From assembly GCA_030681895.1 (NCBI GenBank), contig JAUXRI010000147.1, forward strand, positions 1 through 32,889: a stretch of DNA of 32,889 nt. Reading direction: 5' to 3'. Each line of letters opens with the position of its first letter. Within the stretch, counting starts at the first letter, position 1. Source of the DNA: Myxococcales bacterium. GTDB lineage: Bacteria > Myxococcota > Myxococcia > Myxococcales > Myxococcaceae. This document shows positions 1 to 7,651 of the stretch, one piece after another. The position numbers and the translations under genes were made by a program. The notes below the pieces were generated by a model. It was not told where the DNA came from. It made no database searches and saw only the letters and a program-made list of their open reading frames with translations.

Positions 1-866
1 GCGATCACTTCGGGCGAACGCCGCCGTGCACCCAGGCCATTCTCGAGGCCGGCATCGCGCGGGTCGTCTACGGCTCGTCGGATCCCAACCCGCTCGTCGA
101 TGGCAAGGGCATCAAGCGCATGCGCCGCGCCGGCTTGCGCGTCGAGGGCGGCGTGCTCGAGGCCGAGTGTGATGCGCTCAACGAGCCCTTCTTCAAGGTG
201 ATGCGCACGGGCTTGCCGTTCGTGACGGTGAAGTCGGCGATGACGCTCGACGGGAAGATCGCCACCCGCACCGGCGCCTCGAAGTGGATCACCTCGGAGG
301 CCTCTCGCGAGCGGGCGCACCACCTGCGAAACCGGGTCGACGCGATCGTCGTCGGCGCCGGCACGGTGGTGGCCGATGATCCGCAGCTGACGACGCGGAT
401 CCCCGCGGGGCGCGACCCGATGCGCGTGGTGATCGATCCCTCGCTCCGCACCAGGCCGACGGCGAAGGTGTTCGCGGCTGGCGGAGCGCCGGTGGTGGTG
501 ATCACCTCGAAGCCCACCGACTCCTACCGGGCGCGCGCGTTCACGAAGCGCGGCGTGCGCGTGCTGACGGTGACGGAGCGGCGTGGCGAGCTCGCCCTCG
601 AGGAAGCGCTGCGGGCGCTCGCGAAGGAGGGCATCCTCCACGTGCTCGTCGAAGGCGGCGCGACGACGATCTCGGCGTTCCTGCGGGGGAAGCTCGTCGA
701 CGAGTTGATGCTCTTCATGGCTCCGACGGTGTTCGGGCACGAGGGGCTGACCTGGTCGGGCGTGCTCCCGGTGACGACGCCGGCCGAGGGGCTTCGGACC
801 ACCGTGGTGTCGGTCGAGTGTGTCGATCGTGACGTGCTGATCCGCGCGCGTCTCGGCGCCGCGTGA
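1..866 (+). CDS. ribD: RibD, bifunctional riboflavin deaminase/reductase (5'-truncated by window edge)
   Basis: RibD catalyses two successive cytosolic steps of riboflavin synthesis: deamination of the pyrimidine product of GTP cyclohydrolase II, then NADPH-dependent reduction of its ribosyl side chain. The reading frame is open from base 3, so the gene begins upstream of the window. The first visible residues, HFGRTPPCTQAILEAG, are the second zinc-ligand segment of the CMP/dCMP-type deaminase domain; the catalytic HxE segment and first PC lie outside. The reductase domain follows, with PFVTVKSAMTLDGKIA, a GAGTVVADDPQLTTR segment and the C-terminal LVEGGATTISAFL motif. The stop is TGA at 864-866. 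No ribE or ribBA follows, so the usual rib operon does not continue here. The family call is secure; only the N-terminus is missing. Confidence 0.96.
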   Translation, partial: DHFGRTPPCTQAILEAGIARVVYGSSDPNPLVDGKGIKRMRRAGLRVEGGVLEAECDALNEPFFKVMRTGLPFVTVKSAMTLDGKIATRTGASKWITSEASRERAHHLRNRVDAIVVGAGTVVADDPQLTTRIPAGRDPMRVVIDPSLRTRPTAKVFAAGGAPVVVITSKPTDSYRARAFTKRGVRVLTVTERRGELALEEALRALAKEGILHVLVEGGATTISAFLRGKLVDELMLFMAPTVFGHEGLTWSGVLPVTTPAEGLRTTVVSVECVDRDVLIRARLGAA

Positions 867-1179
867 CGAGGCACGAGCAGCGTGCGCTGCGTGCGGAGTG
901 ACCGGTGCGGATGCCCTCTTCCGTCGCGTCGCAGCGCACCGCGTTCGCGACGATCTGGAACGCTGTGTGGCGCTCGAGCTGATCGAGTCGCCGACCCGCC
1001 TGACGCCGAGCGCGAAGCCGCTGGTGGCCCGTCAGACACCAATCGCGAAGTCGCTGGTCCTCACCGCCGCGCATTTGCCAGCAGTTTGAACTTTCGTCGT
1101 GCGACGGTTCGTCGAGCGCTGAACGGTCTGTGCTCCTTTCCGGCTGCTCGGAGACAGCGTCAGCGTACGGCTAGGCCCA
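867..1179. other. Longest gap between genes; nothing firmly assigned
   Basis: These 313 bases separate the ends of ribD and the minus-strand lipoprotein. A 63-codon frame on the plus strand (GTG at 898, stop at 1087-1089) has GC-rich third positions in its middle, like real genes here, but I recognise no family and see no good ribosome-binding site. It could be a small orphan gene, a decayed remnant or chance. The last 90 bases are less GC-rich. I see no tRNA-like fold and no hairpin followed by a T-run. This is the only convergent junction in the window with room for a conventional terminator. Confidence 0.4.
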
Positions 1180-2559
1180 TTACTGGATGATGCCCTCGAG
1201 ACACTGTCCGCTGACCGGCTCGCAGGAGAGCGGCGGGCAACAATCAGCGTCGGTCTGACAGCGTCCACACGAGCCACCACGGCACGCCGGCGTCGGGTTG
1301 GCGCACTGACGGCAGCTGGAGCACCCCGCGTCGGTGGGCGCGCACCCGTCGAGCCCGAGGATCGCGTCGTCGTAGTTCACCGTGAACGAGTTCGCGGCGG
1401 CCAGGCTGCCGACGAACAGCGCGCCGCGCATATCGAAGGTGTTGTTGGCGCTGAACGCCGCCCGGCCTGCGTAAAGGTTCGCCGAGACGCTCAGGCTGTT
1501 GGCCGCAGTCACCTGCGTGCCGCCGACGTAGAGCCGGGTCGCAAAAGGCCGCGTGGAATCACCGACGCTCGCGTTGTTGCTGAGCGAGAGGTTGCCGCGA
1601 ATGAAAACGTCGACCTGCGAGCCGGCCTCAGGCACGAGTTCGAAGGAGTTCGAGGTGGTCACGTCACCATCGATCGCGATGACGACGCGTCCCCGGGTCC
1701 GAAGCCGGGTGATGCCGGTCGAGGTGATGCCCTGGAAGAGGTAGCGGCCGCACTCCAGCGTCAGGTTGACGTTGGCGGTGCCCGTGAGGGCCGTGGGGCT
1801 GACCCCGCGCGCGGCGTTGTCCGAGACGCCGGAGAAGAAGGTGACGATGGCTCCCACGTCGACCGGGGCGCTGCAGTCGCACGGCGCCGCGACCATCGGG
1901 GTTCCGCGGACGATGCCACCCGCGCTGGTGAAGCCGTTCACCGTCGAGGCTTGAGAGGCGCGCACGGCGCCGCCCACCCGGAAGGTGCCGCTCGCGTTCG
2001 CGTTGCCCACCACGACCACGTCACGGCCCACGGAGCCCGTCGCAACCGAGACGTTCTGCCCGCACACCACGTCGCGGCCGACGGTGAGGTTGTTCGACGA
2101 CGTCACGTCGCCCGACGCCCAGATCGTGCCGCCGATCACCGTGTTGTTGGAGCCGACGAAGGGCCCGTTGACGCCGATCGAGCCACCGCCGTCACGCGCT
2201 CCGCTGATGGCGCCGACGCGGAACTGGTTGTTCGCCGTGACGCCCTGGCACGAGCAGAACGCGAAGGTGAACGTGCGCTTGCCGAGGTCGCCCGAGCAGA
2301 TCGTCGAGCCGCCCACCGTCACGGGAACCGGCGCGTTGCCGTTGCAGAAGTCCATCAGGCCGGCGTCGAGATCGGCGCCGGTGCCTCCGCCAGTGCCGCC
2401 AGCGTTCCCGGTGCCTCCACCGGTCGAGCCTCCGCCACCCGTCGCGTTACCGCCCCCGGTCGCGGTGCCGCCAGCGTTCGCGCCTCCATCACCAACGGCA
2501 ACGGGCACGCCGCACTGACACGACGCGAACAGAAGACCGAGGAGGAGAGAGGAGCGCAT
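1180..2559 (-). CDS. Lipoprotein with Gly-rich linker, probable beta-solenoid and Cys-rich C-terminus
   Basis: A 459-residue predicted lipoprotein. The start chosen is MRSSLLLG, which gives a short hydrophobic signal ending in LFASC (lipid Cys14); the frame stays open to 3042 but that stretch is antisense to the next gene. Residues 25-61 are a Gly/Thr/Asn linker. The middle (about 75-400) is rich in short repeats with N, V and G, such as SNNTVIGGTIWASGDV and NSFELVPEAG. This pattern suggests a right-handed beta-solenoid like those of polymer-forming or bactofilin-type surface proteins, though I cannot confirm a family. The last 45 residues hold many cysteines (SSCRQC, GRCQTDADCC). It is divergent from the next lipoprotein with 58 bp between the starts. 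Function is unknown; a surface adhesion or structural role is inference. Confidence 0.82.
   Translation of the reverse strand: MRSSLLLGLLFASCQCGVPVAVGDGGANAGGTATGGGNATGGGGSTGGGTGNAGGTGGGTGADLDAGLMDFCNGNAPVPVTVGGSTICSGDLGKRTFTFAFCSCQGVTANNQFRVGAISGARDGGGSIGVNGPFVGSNNTVIGGTIWASGDVTSSNNLTVGRDVVCGQNVSVATGSVGRDVVVVGNANASGTFRVGGAVRASQASTVNGFTSAGGIVRGTPMVAAPCDCSAPVDVGAIVTFFSGVSDNAARGVSPTALTGTANVNLTLECGRYLFQGITSTGITRLRTRGRVVIAIDGDVTTSNSFELVPEAGSQVDVFIRGNLSLSNNASVGDSTRPFATRLYVGGTQVTAANSLSVSANLYAGRAAFSANNTFDMRGALFVGSLAAANSFTVNYDDAILGLDGCAPTDAGCSSCRQCANPTPACRGGSCGRCQTDADCCPPLSCEPVSGQCLEGIIQ
2377..2487 (-). repeat. Low-complexity Gly/Thr linker coding DNA
   Basis: Codons 25-61 of the lipoprotein are almost entirely Gly, Thr, Ala, Asn and Ser in irregular GGGxxGGG units. 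Such linkers directly after the lipobox are typical of myxobacterial surface lipoproteins and probably hold the folded domain away from the membrane. They are prone to slippage and length variation. Confidence 0.75.
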
Positions 2560-2617
2560 GCACCGCACCCTATCGTGGAAGTCGATCGCTCCCGCGTCTG
2601 CCGGCAACGAAGAGGTC

Positions 2618-3253
2618 ATGCGCCCAATGATGCTGTGCAGTGTCGTGGTGACCGTCTCGATGTTCTCGGCGTGCGGCCACGCTCCGGGGCGTGACGACGA
2701 GCCGGTTCCCCCGGCGTGTGAGTGCGCGATCGGGGCAGAGGTGCCCGCGGCCGGCACCGTCACGCTGCGTGCGCGGGTGCTCGGCCCAGACACCGACGAG
2801 ACGTACTGGAAGGCCTCGGCCAGCTTCGAGCACGGCGGCGTCACGGGCAGCGTCACCCAGACGAACAACGACTGGGATCTGCTCTTCGGCAACAACAAGG
2901 GCCGCGAGCCGGTCGATCTCTTCCAGGTCAACACCGTGACCGACGATCGCAGCTTCATCGTCGATCTCGGCGAGGTGCCGCTCCGCGACGCGCCGGCCAC
3001 CATCGGCTTCTCGACGGTGCCTCCGCAGACGCAGGTGAACATGGGCGCCGACGTTCCTTCGACCGACGTGCGCCAGCGCGACTACGTGCCCGTCGTCGAA
3101 GGCCACGTCTATTGGGTGCGCACGGCCGACGACGACTCACGGCTCGTCACGGTCGTTGGAGTGCAGAAGCACGTGCGCGGGCAGTCGGTGACGCTCGCCT
3201 GGTTCCGCTCGAAGGAGGCCGATCGGTTCGTCTTCGACTGGCCTGCGAAGTAG
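2618..3253 (+). CDS. Predicted lipoprotein, unknown function
   Basis: A 211-residue protein. The start is placed at the ATG at 2618 (MRPMMLCSVV), preceded by AGAGGT, because it yields a clean signal peptide ending MFSAC (lipid Cys19). Starting upstream at 2558 would add 20 polar residues and overlap the divergent gene. After a short Pro-rich stretch with CEC, the body alternates hydrophobic and polar residues with many Val/Thr (AGTVTLRARVLG, RSFIVDLGEV, RLVTVVGVQ), consistent with a beta-sandwich. It contains only a few cysteines, near the N-terminus. I recognise no domain. It shares a 58-bp divergent intergenic region with the solenoid lipoprotein, so the two may be co-regulated. Confidence 0.85.
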   Translation: MRPMMLCSVVVTVSMFSACGHAPGRDDEPVPPACECAIGAEVPAAGTVTLRARVLGPDTDETYWKASASFEHGGVTGSVTQTNNDWDLLFGNNKGREPVDLFQVNTVTDDRSFIVDLGEVPLRDAPATIGFSTVPPQTQVNMGADVPSTDVRQRDYVPVVEGHVYWVRTADDDSRLVTVVGVQKHVRGQSVTLAWFRSKEADRFVFDWPAK

Positions 3254-3291
3254 CAGTTCCGTGACCCGGGCTGCCGAGAGAGCCGAGTAGG

Positions 3292-3981
3292 GTGCGTCGG
3301 GTGAGAGTCCTCGCGATCGCCTGTCTCGCTGTCTTTGGATGCCGAACCATGCCCGCTGCGCTGCCGACCCCGACCCCCACGCTGGAACAACGCTTCGCAG
3401 CCTGGGAAGCCGCCGGACCGACCGGCGACGACGTCCACCGCGCGAAGCTCCAGGCGCTCGCCGACGCGCTGAAAGTGGAGCACCAGCGCAAGGGCTCGCT
3501 CGACGTCCTCTTCGTCTGCACCCACAACTCGCGACGCAGCCACATGGGGCAGCTGCTGGGCGCCGTGGCGGCGGCTCGCGTCGGAATCGTCGCGCGCACC
3601 TTCTCGGGAGGAACCGAGGCGACGGCCTTCAACCCCCGGGCGATCGCGGCGCTCACCCGCGTGGGCTTTCAGATCGCCGGCGAAGGCGAGAAGAACCCGC
3701 ACTACCGGGTGAGCTGGTCTGCTTCCGCGCCCAGCATCGAGGCGTTCTCGAAGACCCTCGATGACGCCGCCAACCCGACGGCCGACTTCGTGGCAGTGAT
3801 GACGTGCTCTCAGGCTGACGCCGCGTGCCCGTTCGTGAAGGGCGCTCGCCAGCGCGTCTCGGTGCCCTACGACGATCCCAAAGTCGCCGATGGCACCCCC
3901 GACGAAGCCCAGCGCTACGACGAGCGCGTGGAGCAGATCGGCCGCGATCTCGCGTGGGTGTTCCGTCAGGTGAAGGGCTGA
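3292..3981 (+). CDS. Lipoprotein with ArsC/low-molecular-weight phosphatase domain
   Basis: A 229-residue protein of the thioredoxin-coupled arsenate reductase / low-molecular-weight tyrosine phosphatase fold. The P-loop is VCTHNSRRS (Cys76 to Arg82, a CX5R motif). A second segment, TCSQADAACP, carries Cys172 and Cys179 seven apart, matching the resolving pair (Cys82/Cys89) of S. aureus-type ArsC. The acid loop is PYDDP (Asp194/195). All redox residues of an arsenate reductase therefore seem present. What is odd is the N-terminus: a hydrophobic stretch ending AVFGC (Cys17) followed by a Pro/Thr linker, which is a lipoprotein signal, whereas ArsC is normally cytosolic. Starts at GTG 3292 or GTG 3301 both retain it. 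No ars regulator or pump is nearby. Substrate is unproven. Confidence 0.85.
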   Translation: MRRVRVLAIACLAVFGCRTMPAALPTPTPTLEQRFAAWEAAGPTGDDVHRAKLQALADALKVEHQRKGSLDVLFVCTHNSRRSHMGQLLGAVAAARVGIVARTFSGGTEATAFNPRAIAALTRVGFQIAGEGEKNPHYRVSWSASAPSIEAFSKTLDDAANPTADFVAVMTCSQADAACPFVKGARQRVSVPYDDPKVADGTPDEAQRYDERVEQIGRDLAWVFRQVKG

Positions 3982-3985
3982 GCCG

Positions 3986-5401
3986 TCAGCCAACCACGCC
4001 AGGCGCCAGCAGCGTCGTGCGCAAGATCAGGCTCGCCACCGTGAAGTAGACGACGATGCCGGTGACGTCGACGATCGTCGCGACGAAGGGCGCCGAGGCG
4101 GCTGCGGGGTCGAACCCCATTCGCCGCAGCGCAAACGGCAGCATGGCGCCGATCAGCGCGCCGAAGAGCACCACGCCGATCAGGCTCACCGAGACGGTCA
4201 ACGCCACCAGCACGTAGTGCTCGCCGTAGCCCCGGCTGAAGACCCCGAGCCGGAACAGGTGCTCCCAGACGATCACGCGCGCGAAGCCGATCGTCGCGAG
4301 CATCACGCCGAGCATCAGCCCGCTGCGCGCTTCTTTCAGCGCGACCTTCCACCAGTCGCCCAGCTCGATCTGCCGCAGCGACAACGCACGAATGATGAGT
4401 GACGTGGCCTGGCTGCCCGAGTTGCCACCCGAGGCGATGATCAGCGGCAGGAAGAGCGACAGCACGTCGGCGCGCAGCAGCTCGTCCTGGAAGACGCCCA
4501 TCGCCGTCGCCGTCAACATGCCGCCGATGAGGAGCACGGCCAGCCAGCCGCCGCGCTTCTTGAGCATCTCGAAGGCGCCGATCTCCATGTACGGAGCCTC
4601 GAGGGCCTCCATACCGCCGAGCTTCTGGATGTCTTCGGTGGCCTGCTCTTCCTGCACGTCGAGCACGTCGTCGGCGGTGATGATGCCCAGCAGCGCGCCG
4701 CGCGTGTCGGTGACCGGGAGCGCGACGCGGTCGTACTTCTCGAACGTCGAGACGATCTCATCCTTCGAGGCGGTGGCAGGAATCGACACCAGCGGACGGG
4801 TCGGGAGCTCACCGACGCGCGCGTCAGGTGCTGCCATCACCAGCTCGGAGAGCCGCAGATCGGCCAGCAGCGAGTTCTTCTCGTCGACCAGATAGAGGAC
4901 GTTGAGCGTCTCGCGGCCTCTGCCGTGCGCGCGCAGGTAGACGAGCCCTTCCGACGCGCTCATGGTGGGCTTCAGCGCGAGGTATTCGGGCGTCATGAAG
5001 CGGCCCGCGGTGCCTTCGGCGTAGCCCAGCAGCTGCCGGGCGACCTTGAGCTCGTCGGGCTTCAGTGTCTCGAGCGCGCGGCGCGTCACCTCGGCCGGCA
5101 GCTCCTCGAAGAGGCGCGTGCGGTCGTCAGGCGCCATCTCGTTGAGCACGTTGGCCAGCTGCTCACTGCCCAGCGTCTGCAGAATCTCGGTCTGTTGATC
5201 GAGCGGCAGGTACTCGAACGACACGCCCGCCGTGTCGCGCGGAAGAATGCGGAAGATCACCCCTGAGTCTTCCGGGGGCAGATCGTGCAGCACCTCGGCG
5301 ATGTCGGCGGGGTCGAGATCCTCGAACGCGATGCGAAGGGACTCCCAGTCCTTCTTCGCGATCAGCTCTTCGTAGTCTGCCTTGAGCAGGTGGCCGAGCA
5401 T
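3986..5401 (-). CDS. mgtE: MgtE magnesium transporter
   Basis: A 471-residue inner-membrane Mg2+ channel/transporter, full length for the family. Residues 1-130 form the helical N domain with acidic Mg2+-sensing positions, about 135-255 a CBS pair (RFMTPEYLALKP; GIITADDVLDV), then a plug helix and five membrane segments from about 285. The pore signatures are present: GGNSGSQ at 325-331 and DPAAASAPFVATIVDVTG at 431-448, with Asp445 at the position of the conserved pore aspartate. The start ATG at 5401 has GGGAG six bases upstream. It ends four bases from the convergent ArsC-like gene. trxA lies upstream on the same strand, 107 bp away, so co-transcription is possible. The short leader has an inverted repeat described separately. 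Confidence 0.97.
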   Translation of the reverse strand: MLGHLLKADYEELIAKKDWESLRIAFEDLDPADIAEVLHDLPPEDSGVIFRILPRDTAGVSFEYLPLDQQTEILQTLGSEQLANVLNEMAPDDRTRLFEELPAEVTRRALETLKPDELKVARQLLGYAEGTAGRFMTPEYLALKPTMSASEGLVYLRAHGRGRETLNVLYLVDEKNSLLADLRLSELVMAAPDARVGELPTRPLVSIPATASKDEIVSTFEKYDRVALPVTDTRGALLGIITADDVLDVQEEQATEDIQKLGGMEALEAPYMEIGAFEMLKKRGGWLAVLLIGGMLTATAMGVFQDELLRADVLSLFLPLIIASGGNSGSQATSLIIRALSLRQIELGDWWKVALKEARSGLMLGVMLATIGFARVIVWEHLFRLGVFSRGYGEHYVLVALTVSVSLIGVVLFGALIGAMLPFALRRMGFDPAAASAPFVATIVDVTGIVVYFTVASLILRTTLLAPGVVG

Positions 5402-5405
5402 GAGG

Positions 5406-5438
5406 CTCCCAGTGGCTCCCCTGGGCCTTCAAGGGAGC
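5406..5438 (-). promoter_or_regulatory. Inverted repeat in the mgtE leader overlapping repeated GGGAG
   Basis: Read on the minus strand, the leader holds GCTCCC (5438-5433), a 12-base spacer, GGGAGC (5420-5415), then a second GGGAG (5410-5406) that is the likely mgtE ribosome-binding site. The 5' arm can pair with either copy, so it could in principle expose or mask the ribosome-binding site. Nothing resembling the long Mg2+ M-box riboswitch is present. The pairing is short and may be chance in GC-rich DNA. Confidence 0.3.
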
Positions 5439-5508
5439 GGGCGCCTTGTGCATCCGTCGCGCGTCTGACGCAAGCGCGCGCGGCGGGAGGCAGACGATTT
5501 CGAACGCG

Positions 5509-5835
5509 TTAGAGCTGCTTCTTGATCGCGTCCTCGAGCTTGTTCTTCGGCATGGCGCCGACCAGCTGCTCGACGACCTTGCCGCCCTTGAAGAGCAGGA
5601 GCGTGGGGATCGAGCGGATGCCGAACTGCTGGGCCACCTGCTGGCTCTCGTCGACGTCGACCTTCGCGATCTTGATCTTGCCCTTGTACTGCGTGGCCAG
5701 CTCCTCCAGCGCCGGAGCGATGGCGCGGCACGGCGCGCACCAGGTGGCCCAGAAGTCGACCAGCACTGGAACGCTGGAATCGAGCACTTCGGCCTTGAAC
5801 GAGGCATCCTGAACGGCGACGGTGTCTTTGCTCAT
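5509..5835 (-). CDS. trxA: Thioredoxin
   Basis: A 108-residue single-domain thioredoxin, the cytosolic disulfide reductant for ribonucleotide reductase, peroxiredoxins and similar partners. The active site is WCAPC (Cys33, Cys36) in the context [11 protein letters not shown]; the Gly of the usual WCGPC is Ala. The cis-proline is Pro77 in SIPTLLLF. It has no signal peptide. The ATG at 5835 is preceded by GGAAGGGT at good spacing. A short perfect hairpin, CCCCC-4 nt-GGGGG (5849-5862), lies just upstream of that site. It is divergent from the conserved small protein at 5930 and upstream of mgtE on the same strand. A thioredoxin could serve an ArsC-type enzyme, but the one nearby seems to be exported. 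Confidence 0.97.
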   Translation of the reverse strand: MSKDTVAVQDASFKAEVLDSSVPVLVDFWATWCAPCRAIAPALEELATQYKGKIKIAKVDVDESQQVAQQFGIRSIPTLLLFKGGKVVEQLVGAMPKNKLEDAIKKQL

Positions 5836-5863
5836 CGAGTTGACCCTTCCCCCTCTTGGGGGC

Positions 5864-5891
5864 TTTGGTTGGCTGCTACGGCGTGTGTAAT
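5864..5891 (+). promoter_or_regulatory. Possible sigma70-type promoter for the 5930 gene
   Basis: TGTAAT at 5886-5891 matches TATAAT at five of six positions and sits in the most AT-rich patch between the divergent trxA and 5930 genes, about 38 bp before the GTG start. The -35 partner is poor (TTTGGT-like, near 5864-5870). This is a weak call made by eye. Confidence 0.3.
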
Positions 5892-5929
5892 ACGCAACTT
5901 CTGACCATGCAGGCTACGGAGTCGTCTTC

Positions 5930-6307
5930 GTGAAGCTCTTTCTCCCCCAAGCAGCCCTGGAAGAATGGATGATGAGCGAGAAGGCCGACCTTCAAGACGG
6001 CAAGCTCGTCGTCAAAGAAGGTGGGTCCTCGACTCACCCAGCGGCGTCGGCGGTGCACTTCGTCAAGGTCGTCTCGGGGGAAGACACCAACAACCTCGTG
6101 GGGCGGGTGAAGACGACCGAGCAGATTCTGGCGCTCGGCGGCGAGCACATGGCCGACTCGGTCGTCATGGGCGACAGCGCGTACGAGGTGGCCGAGGGCT
6201 ACCTCACCGAAGTGCTGGCTCCTGCGCCGGCGAAGGCCGACCCGAAGAAGAAGGTCGCCAACCCCGAGGCCGATCTCCTCGCCGCGTTCATCCTCGACAA
6301 GCTGTAG
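5930..6307 (+). CDS. Small conserved-type hypothetical protein
   Basis: A 125-residue soluble protein starting at GTG 5930, with GGAG eight bases upstream. It has no signal peptide or membrane segment. The sequence looks like a compact alpha/beta domain (residues 1-95, with AAVHFVKVVSGEDTNNLVGRVKTT) followed by a Lys/Ala/Pro-rich linker (APAPAKADPKKKVANP) and a short C-terminal helix (EADLLAAFILDKL). I do not recognise a family. It ends nine bases before hemD, so the two are probably co-transcribed. Codon use is like its neighbours, so the gene is real even though its role is unknown. Confidence 0.82.
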   Translation: MKLFLPQAALEEWMMSEKADLQDGKLVVKEGGSSTHPAASAVHFVKVVSGEDTNNLVGRVKTTEQILALGGEHMADSVVMGDSAYEVAEGYLTEVLAPAPAKADPKKKVANPEADLLAAFILDKL

Positions 6308-6316
6308 GTCGGGCCG

Positions 6317-7042
6317 ATGACGACCGTCCTCTTGCTGCGCGAGCCGTCGGAGGTGCGCGATCTGACGTGGCTCCTCGAGGAGGAGGGCGCGCAGGTGCTG
6401 CATTGGCCGCTGCTCTCGGTGACGCTGCTCGCGTCGGTGCCTTCGACGCAGGCGCTCGGAGAACAGCTCGGCCGCTTCAGCTGGGTGATCCCAGAGTCGC
6501 CCACCGCCGTCCGCGTGCTCGCAGAGCTGGTGCGGGCCACCGGCGCGCGGAGCCCGGCCCAACGAGCCGCGTTCCTCGCGCCGAGCCTCGACACCGTGCG
6601 CGCGCTCGGCCGGCACGGCTGGGAAGCCCGCCACGTGCTGCCTGAACGGGTGGAGGGCCGGCTCGAGACGCTCTCGTCGCTGCTCCATGAAGATGACGAG
6701 GTGCTCTGGGTGGGCGGCCCGCGCGAGGCGCAGTGGCAAGAGGTGCTGTCGCAGGTGCCAGGCCGAACGACGATGGTGCGGCTCTACGACGAGGTCGAGG
6801 CAGCGGCGCCGCCGGAGCTCCCAGAGGGCGCGGTCGTGGTGGTGCACTCCCCGTCAGCGGCTGAAGCGCTCGCCGCGTCGACCGAAGAATCGTGGAGAGC
6901 CCGTCACCGCGTCGTGGCGAGCGGCCCTTCGACGTCGTCGGCGCTCCAGGAACTCGGCGTCGCCATTGCCGCGGTCGCCACGCGCCCGACGACCGAGGCG
7001 CTCTTCGAGGCCGCCCGCGACGTGCTCCAGCGCCCGAACTGA
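6317..7042 (+). CDS. hemD: Uroporphyrinogen-III synthase
   Basis: A 241-residue protein matching HemD, which cyclises hydroxymethylbilane with inversion of ring D to give uroporphyrinogen III in haem, sirohaem and cobalamin synthesis. Family sequence identity is always low. The call rests on the two-lobed pattern: an N-terminal LLLREPSEVRDLTWLLEEEGAQV lobe, then VVVVHSPSAAEAL and the C-terminal VASGPSTSSALQELGV...ATRPTTEALFEA segment that is typical of HemD. Cytosolic, with no signal peptide. ATG at 6317 follows the preceding stop by nine bases. No hemC or hemB is adjacent, so the gene is separated from the usual haem cluster. The only realistic doubt is whether it is a diverged paralogue. 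Confidence 0.85.
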   Translation: MTTVLLLREPSEVRDLTWLLEEEGAQVLHWPLLSVTLLASVPSTQALGEQLGRFSWVIPESPTAVRVLAELVRATGARSPAQRAAFLAPSLDTVRALGRHGWEARHVLPERVEGRLETLSSLLHEDDEVLWVGGPREAQWQEVLSQVPGRTTMVRLYDEVEAAAPPELPEGAVVVVHSPSAAEALAASTEESWRARHRVVASGPSTSSALQELGVAIAAVATRPTTEALFEAARDVLQRPN

Positions 7043-7117
7043 GGCCATGCCGGAGCAGGGTGCGCCTGAGAAAATCAGCTACGCTGCGCGCAGGGCCATT
7101 CGAGGAGGCAGTACCCG

Positions 7118-7651
7118 ATGACGAGGCGATTCCTTCCGCTGATGGCGCTGGTGCCGTTCGTTGCGCTGGCCACCAGCCAGATTCCCCACACCGTGTCGCA
7201 GCGCGCCGCGGCCTCCGATCGCGTGGCCGTCGTCGAGGTCGTCGAGCGCAAGACGGTGAGCGACCCGGCCGACCCGCGGCGCATCAAGACGCACACCCAG
7301 CTGCAGGTGAGAGAGAACGTGCGTGGCACCGGCCCCTCGAGCGTCACCCTGGTGCAGCTCGGTGGAACGCTCGGCCAGCAGGCCTTCATCATTCCCGGCG
7401 ACGCCGAGTTCACGGTCGGTGAGCGCGCGCTCGTCTTCCTGCACTGCACCGCGCCCGAGCGCTGCTACCTGGTGGCGATGGGCGAAGGGAAGTTGCCCAT
7501 CGTCGACGGCGACAAGGTCGTCGTGCACGACATGGTGACGGAGGAGTACTCGCGCCGTCCGCTGCGTGAGCTGATCGCCGAGCTTCGTGCGCTGCCGGCC
7601 GGCAAGGTGCGAGGGCCCGCGGCTCCGGCTGCGCCTGGAGGCACGCGATGA
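7118..7651 (+). CDS. Secreted hypothetical protein coupled to the metalloprotease
   Basis: A 177-residue protein with a signal peptide (MTRRFLPLMALVPFVALATS). The mature part is a single beta-rich domain: VAVVEVVERKTV, KTHTQLQVRENVRGTGPSSVTLVQLGG, then FIIPGDAEFTVGERALVFLHC. I recall this layout (a transcript-like VxGxxxxxVxVxxxGG ... PGxPxFxxGExxLVFL pattern) from proteins encoded beside matrixin-like proteases, but I cannot name a Pfam domain. It contains two cysteines (HCTAPERCY) that may form a disulfide. Its stop overlaps the protease start (ATGA, 7648-7651), so translation is probably coupled and the two products likely act together outside the cytoplasm. The C-terminal tail is Pro/Ala/Gly-rich. 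Confidence 0.83.
   Translation: MTRRFLPLMALVPFVALATSQIPHTVSQRAAASDRVAVVEVVERKTVSDPADPRRIKTHTQLQVRENVRGTGPSSVTLVQLGGTLGQQAFIIPGDAEFTVGERALVFLHCTAPERCYLVAMGEGKLPIVDGDKVVVHDMVTEEYSRRPLRELIAELRALPAGKVRGPAAPAAPGGTR

Noticed and set aside
2560..3042. N-terminal extension of the solenoid lipoprotein up to 3042
   Set aside because: The extension is antisense to the next gene and would bury the lipoprotein signal inside the protein.
5402..5508. Mg2+ M-box riboswitch upstream of mgtE
   Set aside because: Only 107 bp separate mgtE from trxA and no M-box-like elements were seen; only a short inverted repeat is present.
5849..5862. CCCCC-TCTT-GGGGG hairpin as a terminator
   Set aside because: It lies upstream of both divergent genes (in the trxA leader) and has no T-run.
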